DNA from: Methylibium sp035476815
GTDB lineage: Bacteria > Pseudomonadota > Gammaproteobacteria > Burkholderiales > Burkholderiaceae_C
Direction: 5' to 3'
Assembly (NCBI GenBank): GCA_035476815.1
Contig: DATILD010000034.1
Coordinates: 1-64,000 of the forward strand
DNA: 64,000 bases
A program made the translations under genes and the position numbers. Positions 23,113 through 31,323 of the stretch are shown here, in pieces (position 1 is the first letter of the stretch; every line of letters begins with the position of its first letter). A model generated the notes under the pieces. The model made no database searches, was not told the DNA's origin, and saw only the letters and a list, made by a program, of their open reading frames with translations.

Positions 23113-24624
23113 ATGGACCTGATTGCCAACCTCTCGCTCGGTTTCCAGACCGCGCTGTCGTTCCAGAACCTGATCTACGCCTTCTTCGGCGTGCTGCTCG
23201 GCACGCTGATCGGCGTGCTGCCGGGCCTCGGCCCGGTGGCGACGATGGCGATGCTGCTGCCGTCGATCTACGCGCTCGACGCGACGCCGGCGCTGATCAT
23301 GCTGGCCGGCATCTACTACGGCGCCCAGTACGGCGGCTCGACCACCGCGATCCTGATCAACGTGCCCGGCGAGTCGAGCTCGGTCGTCACCGCGATCGAC
23401 GGCTACGCGATGGCGCGGCGCGGCCGCGCCGGCGCGGCGCTGGCCGCGGCCGGCCTCGGTTCCTTCTTCGCCGGCTGCGTGGGCACGCTGATCATCGCGG
23501 CCTTCGCGCCGCCGCTGACCGAGCTCGCGTTCAAGTTCGGCCCGGCCGAGTACTTCTCGCTGATGGTGCTGGGCCTGATCGGCGCGGTGGTGCTGGCCTC
23601 GGGTTCGCTGGTCAAGGCGATCGCGATGATCGTGCTGGGCCTGCTGATCGGCCAGGTCAACACCGACGTGATCTCGGGCGTGCCGCGTTTCAGTTTCGAC
23701 ATTCCGGAGCTGACCGACGGCATCAGCTTCGTCGCGATCGCGATGGGCGTGTTCGGCTTCGGCGAGATCATCGCCAACCTCGGCAAGCCGGCCGAGCACC
23801 GCGAGGTGTTCACGAAGGAGGTCCACGACCTGTGGCCGACCAAGGAGGACTTCCAGAAGGCCTGGCCGGCCGTCGTGCGCGGCACCTCGCTCGGTGCCAT
23901 CCTCGGCGTGCTGCCGGGCGGCGGCGCGCTGCTGTCGAGCTTCGCGGCCTACACGCTCGAGAAGAAGATCGCCAAGGATTCGAGCCAGTTCGGCAAGGGC
24001 GACATCCGCGGCGTCGCCGGTCCCGAATCGGCCAACAACGCCGGCGCGCAGACCAGCTTCATCCCGATGCTGACGCTCGGCATCCCGCCGAACGCGGTGA
24101 TGGCGCTGATGGTCGGCGCGATGACGATCAAGGGCATCCAGCCCGGCCCGCAGGTGATGAGCAGCAACCCCGAGCTGTTCTGGGGCCTGATCGCCAGCAT
24201 GTGGATCGGCAACCTGATGCTGATCGTGCTGAACCTGCCGCTGATCGGCATCTGGATCAAGCTGCTGACGGTGCCCTACCGGCTGCTGTTCCCGGCCATC
24301 CTGACCTTCTGCTGCATCGGCCTGTACACGCTGAACAACAACAACTTCGACGTGTTCATGGCGGCCGGCTTCGGCGTGATCGGCTACGTGTTCTACAAGT
24401 TCGGCTGCGAGCCGGCGCCGCTGCTGCTGGGCTTCATCCTCGGGCCGATGATGGAAGAGAACCTGCGCCGCGCGCTGCTCCTGAGCCGCGGCGACTGGAC
24501 CACCTTCCTGACGCGGCCGCTGTCGGCCTCGCTGCTGGTCGCGGCGGCGGCGATGGTCGTCATCGTGATGCTGCCGGCGATCCGCTCCAAGCGCGAAGAG
24601 GCGTTCCAGGAATCGACGCTGTGA
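23113..24624 (+). CDS. tctA: tripartite tricarboxylate transporter large permease TctA
   Basis: A 503-residue permease with the TctA hallmarks: GVLLGTLIGVLPGLGPVATM near residues 28-47, YYGAQYGGSTTAILINVPGE near 70, and the repeated GAILGVLPGGGALLSSFAAY near 261. About a dozen membrane segments are expected. Together with TctB it forms the membrane part of a secondary, binding-protein-dependent uptake system for organic acids. The usual third gene is missing here. The end near LPAIRSKREEAF is cytoplasmic. A 111-bp gap separates it from the MFS gene. Confidence 0.94.
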   Translation: MDLIANLSLGFQTALSFQNLIYAFFGVLLGTLIGVLPGLGPVATMAMLLPSIYALDATPALIMLAGIYYGAQYGGSTTAILINVPGESSSVVTAIDGYAMARRGRAGAALAAAGLGSFFAGCVGTLIIAAFAPPLTELAFKFGPAEYFSLMVLGLIGAVVLASGSLVKAIAMIVLGLLIGQVNTDVISGVPRFSFDIPELTDGISFVAIAMGVFGFGEIIANLGKPAEHREVFTKEVHDLWPTKEDFQKAWPAVVRGTSLGAILGVLPGGGALLSSFAAYTLEKKIAKDSSQFGKGDIRGVAGPESANNAGAQTSFIPMLTLGIPPNAVMALMVGAMTIKGIQPGPQVMSSNPELFWGLIASMWIGNLMLIVLNLPLIGIWIKLLTVPYRLLFPAILTFCCIGLYTLNNNNFDVFMAAGFGVIGYVFYKFGCEPAPLLLGFILGPMMEENLRRALLLSRGDWTTFLTRPLSASLLVAAAAMVVIVMLPAIRSKREEAFQESTL

Positions 24625-24735
24625 GGCCGTGACCGGCGGCGCACGACGAACCGGATCGCGTGAGGGCCGCCGGATCGCGCGCCTGATCACGCTGCCGACG
24701 CGGCGCGGCCCCCGGCCGCCGCCGGGGCCCGCTGC

Positions 24736-26346
24736 GTGAGCCCGAGCGCCGCGCTGCAGCGCGCGCTCGCCGCACCGGCGCTCGCACCGCTGCGCGGCTC
24801 GGTGTTTCGCATGCTGTGGCTGGCCTGGCTGGCCGCCAACGTCACGATGTGGATGAACGATGTCGCAGCCGCCTGGCTGATGACCTCGCTCACCACCAAC
24901 CCGGTGCTGGTCGCGCTGGTGCAGACCGCCTCGACCCTGCCGGTGTTCCTGCTCGGCCTGCCGAGCGGTGCGCTGGCCGACATCGTCGATCGCCGGCGCT
25001 ACTTCGCCGCGACCCAGCTGTGGGTGTCGATCAACGCGCTGGTGCTGGCCGGGCTGTCGCTCGCCGACGCGCTGAACGCGCCGCTGCTGCTGGCGCTGAC
25101 CTTCGTCAACGGCGTCGGCCTGGCGATGCGCTGGCCGGTGTTCGCCGCGATCGTGCCCGACATCGTCACGCGCGACGAGTTGCCCGCGGCGCTGGCGCTG
25201 AACGGCATCGCGATGAATCTGTCGCGCGTGGTCGGCCCGGTGTTCGCCGGCGCGCTGCTCGCCGGACTCGGCAGCGCGGCGGTGTTCGTGGTCAACGCGG
25301 CGCTGGCGGCGGTGGCCTTCGTGCTGATCCTGCGCTGGCGCTCGAGCCCCAAGACCAGCGCGCTGCCCGGCGAGCGCTTCGTCGGCGCGATGCGCGTCGG
25401 CCTGCAGCACGTGCGCCAGTCGCCGCGCATGAAGGTGGTGCTGCTGCGCATCTTCCTGTTCTTCCTGCAGTCGACCGCGCTGATCGCGCTGCTGCCGCTG
25501 ATCGCGCGCAATCTGCACGGCGGCGGCCCGGGCACCTTCACCGTGATGCTGGCCTGCCTGGGCGCCGGCGCGGTGTTCGCGTCGCTGCAGTTTCCGCGCT
25601 GGCGCCAGCGCTACAACCGCGACCAGTTCGTCCGCTACGGCAGCTTCGCGCTGTCGGTGCTGTCGGTGGTGGTGGTGTTCGCGCCCGAGATGTGGATCGC
25701 GCTGCCGGCGATGGTGGGGCTCGGCATGGCCTGGATCTCGACCGCCAACTCGCTCACCACCGCGGCGCAGATGGCGTTGCCGAACTGGGTGCGTGCGCGC
25801 GGCATGTCGATCTACCAGATGGCGCTGATGGGCGGCGCCGCGGCCGGGTCGATGCTCTGGGGGCAGGTCGCCGCGGTCACCAGCGTGCAGGCGGCCGTCG
25901 GCGCCGCCGCGCTGCTCGGGCCGCTGCTGCTGCTGGTCACCGGCCGGCTCTCGGTCGAAGGCGCGGGCGACGAGGACTTCAGCCCCGTGCCGCCGCGCAT
26001 GCCGGGCGAGGTGGCGATCGCGATCGGGCCCGAGGAAGGGCCGGTGATGGTGACGATCGAGTACCTGATCGACCCGGCCCGCGCGGTCGACTTCGCGGCG
26101 GTCATGCGGCTCACCCGCGCCGCGCGGCTGCGCCAGGGCGCGCTGTCGTGGGGCCTGTTCCGCGACACCGCGACGCCCGGGCGCTACGTCGAGTACTTCC
26201 TCGACGAGAACTGGCTCGAGCACCAGCGCCGGCTGGAGCGCTTCACCGCGGCCGATGCCGGTCTGCGCGAGCGCCGGCTCGCCTTCCACCTCGGCGGCGA
26301 CGCGCCGAAGGTGGAGCGCTATGTCGGCGAGACGCTGGCGGGCTGA
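24736..26346 (+). CDS. MFS transporter (EntS/DUF894-like) with C-terminal monooxygenase-like domain
   Basis: A 536-residue protein starting at GTG 24736. The first about 415 residues form an MFS fold with 11-12 membrane segments; the opening RMLWLAWLAANVTMWMNDVA and PSGALADIVDRRRYF resemble the EntS/DUF894 exporters. After the last membrane segment, residues about 435-536 (PVMVTIEYLIDPARAVDFAA, GLFRDTATPGRYVEYFLDEN) look like the small antibiotic-monooxygenase-type dimeric barrel often fused to this subfamily. The substrate is unknown; siderophore export is one known role in the wider family. It is monocistronic or the first gene before gamma-glutamyltransferase. Confidence 0.85.
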   Translation: MSPSAALQRALAAPALAPLRGSVFRMLWLAWLAANVTMWMNDVAAAWLMTSLTTNPVLVALVQTASTLPVFLLGLPSGALADIVDRRRYFAATQLWVSINALVLAGLSLADALNAPLLLALTFVNGVGLAMRWPVFAAIVPDIVTRDELPAALALNGIAMNLSRVVGPVFAGALLAGLGSAAVFVVNAALAAVAFVLILRWRSSPKTSALPGERFVGAMRVGLQHVRQSPRMKVVLLRIFLFFLQSTALIALLPLIARNLHGGGPGTFTVMLACLGAGAVFASLQFPRWRQRYNRDQFVRYGSFALSVLSVVVVFAPEMWIALPAMVGLGMAWISTANSLTTAAQMALPNWVRARGMSIYQMALMGGAAAGSMLWGQVAAVTSVQAAVGAAALLGPLLLLVTGRLSVEGAGDEDFSPVPPRMPGEVAIAIGPEEGPVMVTIEYLIDPARAVDFAAVMRLTRAARLRQGALSWGLFRDTATPGRYVEYFLDENWLEHQRRLERFTAADAGLRERRLAFHLGGDAPKVERYVGETLAG

Positions 26347-26418
26347 GGCGCCCGGTCCGGCGATCCTTCGAGCGGCTGCACCACCGCACAATCCGTCGAT
26401 CCTCCCTTCGTCGATGCC

Positions 26419-28047
26419 ATGAACACCACCTTCGACTGGAGCGGCGGCTACCGCTCCACCCGCCTGCCGGTCTTCGCGCGCAACATCGTCTCGACCTCGC
26501 ATCCGCTGGCGGCGCAGGCCGGCCTGCGCATGCTCGCGGCCGGCGGCAACGCGGTCGATGCCGCGATCGCCACGGCCGCGGCGATGACCGTGGTCGAGCC
26601 CTGCAGCAACGGCCTGGGCTCGGACGCGTTCTGCATCCTGTGGGACGGCCGGCAGCTGCACGGCCTCAACGCCTCGGGCCGTGCGCCGGCGGCCTGGACG
26701 CCCGAGTACTTCCGCCGCAAGTACGGCGACGCGCTGGCGCAACCGCCGGCGCGCGGCTGGGACGCGGTCACGGTGCCGGGCGCGGTCGCCTCCTGGGTCG
26801 CGCTGAGCGAGCGCTTCGGCAAGCTGCCGTTCGCCGACCTGCTGGCCCCCGCGGCCGACATCGCCGAGCGCGGCTACGCGGTGCCGGTGGTGGTCGCCGA
26901 GAAGTGGGCGGCGGCCGCGCGGGTCGAGGCGCTCGCCTCGCAGCCCGGCTTCGCCGAGCACATGCTGCCGCGCGGCCGCGCGCCGCGGGTCGGCGAGCTG
27001 TTCACGCTGCCCGGCGCGGCCAAGGCGCTGCGCGCGATCGGCGCGACCCGGGGCGCCGCCTACTACCAGGGCGCGATCGCCGCAGCCGTCGAGCGCCAGG
27101 CGCGCGCGCAGGGCGGCGCGATCACCGCGGCCGACTTCGCGGCCTACCGGCCCGAGTGGGTGACGCCGATCTCGACCGCCTACCGCGGGCACCGCTTGCA
27201 CGAGATCCCGCCGAACGGGCAGGGCATCGCGGCGCTGATCGCGCTCGGCATCCTCGAGCAGTTCGACCTGCGCGCGCTGCCGGTCGACGGTGTGGCCTCG
27301 CAGCACCTGCAGATCGAGGCGATGAAGCTCGCCTTCGCCGACACCTACCGCTATGTCGCCGAGCCCGCGGACATGGAGGTCACGGCCGAGCAGCTGCTCG
27401 ACGCCGACTACCTCGCGCGCCGCGCGCGGCTGATCGATCCGACGCGCGCGCAGGACTTCGGCGCCGGCAACCCGGTCAAGGGCGGCACGATCTACCTCAG
27501 CACGGCCGACGAGAGCGGCATGATGGTCAGCTTCATCCAGAGCAACTACATGGGCTTCGGCTCCGGCGTGGTGGTCGGCGAATACGGCCTCTCGCTGCAG
27601 AACCGCGGCCACGGTTTCAGCCTGGACCCGCGCAGCGCCAACCTCGTCGCGCCCGGCAAGCGGCCGTTCCACACCATCATCCCGGCCTTCCTGAGCGACG
27701 CCGACGGCGCACCGCGCATGAGCTTCGGCGTGATGGGCGCCAACATGCAGCCGCAGGGCCATCTGCAGACCGTCGTGCGCATGCTCGACTACCGCCAGCA
27801 GCCGCAGGCCGCCTGCGACGCGCCGCGCTGGCGCTACAACCAGGGCCTGGAGATCAACGCCGAGGCCGGCATGGACCCGGCGACGCTGCAGGGCCTGGCC
27901 GCGCTCGGCCATCGCATCGAAGTGATCAACGACAGCTACCAGGACTTCGGCGCCGGGCAGTTCATCTGGCGCCTCGGCGACCCGGCGCGCGACGGCTATG
28001 TCGCCGCCAGCGACGCGCGGCGCGACGGCCTCGCCGCGGGCTTCTGA
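26419..28047 (+). CDS. ggt: gamma-glutamyltransferase family protein
   Basis: A 542-residue Ntn-hydrolase. The N-terminal half has HPLAAQAGLRMLAAGGNAVD then AAIATAAAMTVVEPCSNGLG, and the autoprocessing site is GGTIYLSTADESG, placing the nucleophile at T357. The product would be cleaved into large and small subunits. There is no convincing signal peptide, so it may be cytoplasmic like the GGT-related acylases rather than the periplasmic glutathione enzyme. It could hydrolyse gamma-glutamyl compounds or a related amide. A GST and an SDR gene follow within 3 kb, but no shared pathway is proven. Confidence 0.9.
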   Translation: MNTTFDWSGGYRSTRLPVFARNIVSTSHPLAAQAGLRMLAAGGNAVDAAIATAAAMTVVEPCSNGLGSDAFCILWDGRQLHGLNASGRAPAAWTPEYFRRKYGDALAQPPARGWDAVTVPGAVASWVALSERFGKLPFADLLAPAADIAERGYAVPVVVAEKWAAAARVEALASQPGFAEHMLPRGRAPRVGELFTLPGAAKALRAIGATRGAAYYQGAIAAAVERQARAQGGAITAADFAAYRPEWVTPISTAYRGHRLHEIPPNGQGIAALIALGILEQFDLRALPVDGVASQHLQIEAMKLAFADTYRYVAEPADMEVTAEQLLDADYLARRARLIDPTRAQDFGAGNPVKGGTIYLSTADESGMMVSFIQSNYMGFGSGVVVGEYGLSLQNRGHGFSLDPRSANLVAPGKRPFHTIIPAFLSDADGAPRMSFGVMGANMQPQGHLQTVVRMLDYRQQPQAACDAPRWRYNQGLEINAEAGMDPATLQGLAALGHRIEVINDSYQDFGAGQFIWRLGDPARDGYVAASDARRDGLAAGF

Positions 28048-28057
28048 CGCGCCGCCG

Positions 28058-28897
28058 ATGCGCCTTGCCGACCTGCGCCCGGGCTGGGCGACCGACTTCA
28101 TCCTGCACCGCTTCGACGGCCAGGTGGTCGAGCGCGACGACTGCCTGGTCGTGCGCACGCCGTCCAACCCGACCTACTACTGGGGCAACTGCCTGATGCT
28201 GCCGCTGCTGCCGGGCGACGACGAGCTGGCGCACTGGCTGGCGCGCTTCCACGAGGAGATCACCGGCCCGCAGCCGGCGTCGCGCCATGTCGCGATCGCC
28301 ATCGATGCCGAGTTTCGCGGCGAGCAGCGGCCGGCCTGGGCCGCCGCCGGTTTCGCGCTGAAGGTCAACCACATGCTCGCGCTCGGCCCGGGTGAGCAGC
28401 CGCCGCTGCCGCGCTTGCCGCGCGGCGCGGTCACGCTGCGGCCGCTGGACCTCGCGACCGAGGGCGAGGCCCTGGCCGAGCTCGAGATGACCGACGCCGA
28501 GGGTTTCGAGCCGGTCGGCTACCGCGCCTACCTGCTGAGGCAGCACGCGCGCTACCTTGCGATGCAGTCGGCCGGCCTGCTGTGCTGGTTCGGCCTGTGG
28601 TGCGACGGCACGCTGGCCGCCACCTGCGGGCTGATGCGCGACAACGCGGCGGACGGCGCCGCGGGCCGCTTCCAGCGCGTCGTCACGCACGCGCAATGGC
28701 GCCGCCGCGGGCTGGCGACCAGCCTGGTGCACGGCGTGTCGCGCTGGGGCTTCGAGCGGTGGCGCGTGCGCGAGCTCTACATGGGCGCGGACCCGGCCGA
28801 CGTGGCGATCGGCATCTACCGCTCGGTGGGCTTTCGCGACCTCAGCACCGGCATGGGCCTGCAGCGCAACGCGCCGGAGGACCGTGACGCCGCCTGA
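28058..28897 (+). CDS. GNAT-family N-acetyltransferase
   Basis: A 279-residue protein. The start ATG at 28058 is 10 bp after the preceding stop. The C-terminal half is the GNAT domain: CWFGLWCDGTLAATCGLMRD (strand pair), RFQRVVTHAQWRRRGLATSL (acetyl-CoA loop, R/Q-x-x-G/A type RRRGLA) and LYMGADPADVAIGIYRSVGF (C-terminal block). The N-terminal 130 residues, including VVRTPSNPTYYWGNCLMLPL, form a second domain seen in some two-domain GNATs. The acceptor is unknown. Its 3' end overlaps the EamA gene by 14 bp, so they are co-transcribed. Confidence 0.85.
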   Translation: MRLADLRPGWATDFILHRFDGQVVERDDCLVVRTPSNPTYYWGNCLMLPLLPGDDELAHWLARFHEEITGPQPASRHVAIAIDAEFRGEQRPAWAAAGFALKVNHMLALGPGEQPPLPRLPRGAVTLRPLDLATEGEALAELEMTDAEGFEPVGYRAYLLRQHARYLAMQSAGLLCWFGLWCDGTLAATCGLMRDNAADGAAGRFQRVVTHAQWRRRGLATSLVHGVSRWGFERWRVRELYMGADPADVAIGIYRSVGFRDLSTGMGLQRNAPEDRDAA

Positions 28898-29792
28898 GCA
28901 GCGCGCCGCCGGTGGACTGCCCTGGGCCGGGCTCGCGCTGGCGATGGCCGGCTCGATCGCCTTCTCGGGCAAGGCCATCGTCGCCAAGCTGCTCTACCTG
29001 CAGGGGCTGGACGCGGTCACGGTGCTGATGCTGCGCATGCTGTTCGCGCTGCCCTTCTTCGTCGCGATGGCCTGGTGGGCCAGCCGCGGCCAGCCGGCGC
29101 TGGGTGCGGCCGACAAGCGCATGGTCGCGCTGCTCGGCGTGAGCGGCTACTACCTGGCGAGCTTCCTCGACTTCCTCGGCCTGCAGTACATCAGCGCCAG
29201 CCTCGAACGGCTGATCCTCTACCTGAACCCGACGCTGGTGCTGGCGCTCGGTGCGCTGCTGTTCAAGCAGCGCGTCACGGCGCGACAGTTCGGCGCGATC
29301 GGGCTCAGCTACGCCGGCGTGGCGCTGGTGTTCGGCCACGAGGTCGGCGCCCAGGGGCCGCATGCCGCGCTCGGCGCGGGGCTGGTGTTCGCCAGCGCGG
29401 TCAGCTACGCGGTCTACCTCGCCTACAGCGGCGAGGCGGTCAAGAAGCTCGGCGCGCTGCGCCTCGTCGGGCTGGCCAGCACGGTGGCCTGCCTGCTGTG
29501 CATCGGGCAGTTCTTCGTGCTGCGCCCGGTCGACGTGGCGCTGGCGGTGCCGGCCTCGGCGCTGGCGCTGTCGCTGCTCAACGCCACCGTCTGCACCGTG
29601 GCGCCGGTGCTGATGGTGATGCTGGCGATCGAGCGCATCGGCCCGGCGCTGGCGGCGCAGACCGGCATGATCGGCCCGATGAGCACCATCGCGATGGGCG
29701 TGCTGATCCTCGGCGAGCCCTTCACGCCGTGGGTCGCCGCCGGTACGCTGCTGGTGCTGGCCGGCGTGTGGCGGCTCGCCAGGGCGCGTTGA
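28884..29792 (+). CDS. EamA/DMT-family membrane transporter
   Basis: A 302-residue protein with ten predicted hydrophobic segments in two EamA repeats (about residues 12-145 and 155-300). It starts at GTG 28884 inside the end of the GNAT gene. Motifs such as YYLASFLDFLGLQYISASLE, LERLILYLNPTLVLALGALL and the closing GVLILGEPFTPWVAAGTLLV are typical of drug/metabolite exporters. The substrate is unknown; the coupling to an acetyltransferase could mean export of an acetylated product, which is speculation. The SDR gene starts 14 bp downstream. Confidence 0.88.
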   Translation: MTPPEQRAAGGLPWAGLALAMAGSIAFSGKAIVAKLLYLQGLDAVTVLMLRMLFALPFFVAMAWWASRGQPALGAADKRMVALLGVSGYYLASFLDFLGLQYISASLERLILYLNPTLVLALGALLFKQRVTARQFGAIGLSYAGVALVFGHEVGAQGPHAALGAGLVFASAVSYAVYLAYSGEAVKKLGALRLVGLASTVACLLCIGQFFVLRPVDVALAVPASALALSLLNATVCTVAPVLMVMLAIERIGPALAAQTGMIGPMSTIAMGVLILGEPFTPWVAAGTLLVLAGVWRLARAR

Positions 29793-29806
29793 CGAAAGGG
29801 ACATCG

Positions 29807-30589
29807 ATGGATCTGGGCATCGCGGGCAAGTGGGCGCTGGTGTGCGCGGCCAGCAAGGGCCTCGGGCGCGGCTGCGCCGAGGCGCTGGCGGCCGAGGGCG
29901 TGAACCTGGTGATCACGGCGCGTGGCGCCGAGGCGCTGGAGGCCACCGCCGCCGCGATCCGCGCGCGCTTCGGCGGCATCGAGCTGCGCACCGCGGCCGG
30001 CGACATCACCACGCCGGCCGGCCGCAGCGCGGCGCTGGCGGCGGCGCCGCAGGTCGACATCCTCGTCACCAACGCCGGCGGTCCGCCGCCCGGCGACTTC
30101 CGCGACTGGGACCGCGAGGCCTGGATCCGCGCGCTCGACGCCAACATGCTGACGCCGATCGAGCTGATCAAGGCGGTGGTCGACCCGATGCAGGCGCGCG
30201 GCTTCGGCCGCATCGTCAACATCACCTCGTCGGCGGTGAAGGCGCCGATGGCGGCGCTGGGCCTATCCAACGGCGCGCGCAGCGGGCTGACCGGCTTCGT
30301 CGCCGGCCTGGCGCGCCAGACCGTGGGTCACGACGTCACCATCAACAACCTGCTGCCCGGGCCTTTCGACACCGAGCGGCTGGCCAAGACCATGGAGGGC
30401 GCGGCCCAGGCCAGCGGCCGCAGCGTCGCCGAGATGGTGGCCGAGCGAGCGCGCCAGAATCCCGCGCGGCGCCTCGGCACGCCGGCCGAGTTCGGCGCGG
30501 CCTGCGCCTTCCTGTGCAGCGCGCACGCCGGCTACATCACCGGGCAGAACCTGCTGATCGACGGCGGCGCCTACCCGGGCACGTTCTAG
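29807..30589 (+). CDS. short-chain dehydrogenase with atypical active site
   Basis: A 260-residue SDR. The cofactor loop is CAASKGLGRGCAEALA near residues 13-28, followed by the NAG block DILVTNAGGPPPGDF near 84-98. The catalytic region reads RIVNITSSAVKAPMAALGLS then NGARSGLTGFVAGLA, so by alignment the usual YxxxK is replaced by S154 to R158. Proteins with this LSNGAR variant are widespread in proteobacteria and are usually annotated as oxidoreductases of unknown substrate. The C-terminus GYITGQNLLIDGGAYPGTF is standard. It has an AAAGG-type ribosome site and follows the EamA gene closely. Confidence 0.88.
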   Translation: MDLGIAGKWALVCAASKGLGRGCAEALAAEGVNLVITARGAEALEATAAAIRARFGGIELRTAAGDITTPAGRSAALAAAPQVDILVTNAGGPPPGDFRDWDREAWIRALDANMLTPIELIKAVVDPMQARGFGRIVNITSSAVKAPMAALGLSNGARSGLTGFVAGLARQTVGHDVTINNLLPGPFDTERLAKTMEGAAQASGRSVAEMVAERARQNPARRLGTPAEFGAACAFLCSAHAGYITGQNLLIDGGAYPGTF

Positions 30590-30633
30590 GGCCCCCAGGG
30601 CCGGGCTGCGCCCAGCCCGCCCCCCGCGGGGGT

Positions 30634-30666
30634 CAAGGAAACTTGGGGCGGCCCGGCGTTTCCTTG
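30634..30666 (+). repeat. hairpin-forming repeat between the SDR and GST genes
   Basis: CAAGGAAAC (30634-30642) pairs perfectly with GTTTCCTTG (30658-30666) around a 15-base loop. The interval 30642-30658 is identical to 16736-16752 inside lolD. Just upstream, GCCGGGCT-type and CCCCC/GGGGG pairings add further structure. It may attenuate transcription between SDR and GST or simply be a copy of a dispersed repeat. Confidence 0.55.
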
Positions 30667-30683
30667 AGAACAGGAGGATCGCG

Positions 30684-31316
30684 ATGTACACGCTCTACGG
30701 CGCCAAGGGCTCGGGCTCGGCGGCGGTCGAGGCCGCGCTCGAATGGACCGGCGCGGCCTATACGCAGGTCAAGGGCGCGACCTGGGAGCCCGGCCCGGGC
30801 TACGAGGCGCTGAAGCAGGTCAACCCGCTCGGCCAGGTGCCGACGCTGGCGCTGCCCGACGGCACGGCAATGAGCGAGAGCGCGGCGATCCTGGTCCACC
30901 TCGGCCTCGTCCATCCGGGCAGCGGCCTGCTGAGCGCCGCGCCGGCGGCCCGCGCGCGCACGCTGCGCGGGCTGGTCTACCTGGTGGCCAACTGCTACGC
31001 CGCGATCGGCGTGATCGACTACCCCGAGCGCTGGCTGCCCGAGGGCGCGCGCAAGCCGGCGCGCGAGCGGCTGCGCGCCGGCACGCGCACGCGGCTGCAC
31101 GGCCTGTGGGACCGCTTCGCGGACGACTTCGACGCCGGCACGCCCTACCTCGGCGGCGCCGCGCCCGATGCGCTGGACCTGCTCGCGGTCGTGGTGTCGA
31201 AGTGGTCGGGGGCGCGCCAGCACCTGGCGGCGTCGCGCCCCGCGTTCAGCGCATTGCTCCAGCGCATCGAGGCGCATCCGCGCATCGCGCCGACCATGGC
31301 GCGGCACTGGCCCTGA
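30684..31316 (+). CDS. glutathione S-transferase
   Basis: A 210-residue cytoplasmic GST with an AGGAGG ribosome site. The thioredoxin-like N-terminal domain opens MYTLYGAKGSGSAAVEAALE, and contains VNPLGQVPTLALPDGTAMSE then SAAIL, the glutathione-binding cis-proline and the acidic-Ser motif (about residues 47-70). The helical C-terminal domain covers about 88-210. A Ser-rich loop (GSGS) occupies the place of the catalytic residue. The substrate is unknown. It is separated from the SDR gene by the hairpin repeat and is convergent with the EamA gene. Confidence 0.9.
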   Translation: MYTLYGAKGSGSAAVEAALEWTGAAYTQVKGATWEPGPGYEALKQVNPLGQVPTLALPDGTAMSESAAILVHLGLVHPGSGLLSAAPAARARTLRGLVYLVANCYAAIGVIDYPERWLPEGARKPARERLRAGTRTRLHGLWDRFADDFDAGTPYLGGAAPDALDLLAVVVSKWSGARQHLAASRPAFSALLQRIEAHPRIAPTMARHWP

Positions 31317-31323
31317 GCGGGCG

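Noticed and set aside
20412..28167. Long minus-strand frames (about 900 and 1700 codons) across the PilB, tct, MFS and GGT genes
   Set aside because: Low-complexity Arg/Ala/Gln/His-rich translations without domains, fully antisense to well-recognised genes; stop-free by composition.
28058..31316. Biosynthetic gene cluster formed by GNAT, EamA, SDR and GST genes
   Set aside because: No backbone synthase or dedicated regulator; these are common single enzymes, and a hairpin separates the GST gene. Co-transcription of GNAT, EamA and SDR is likely but a pathway cannot be claimed.
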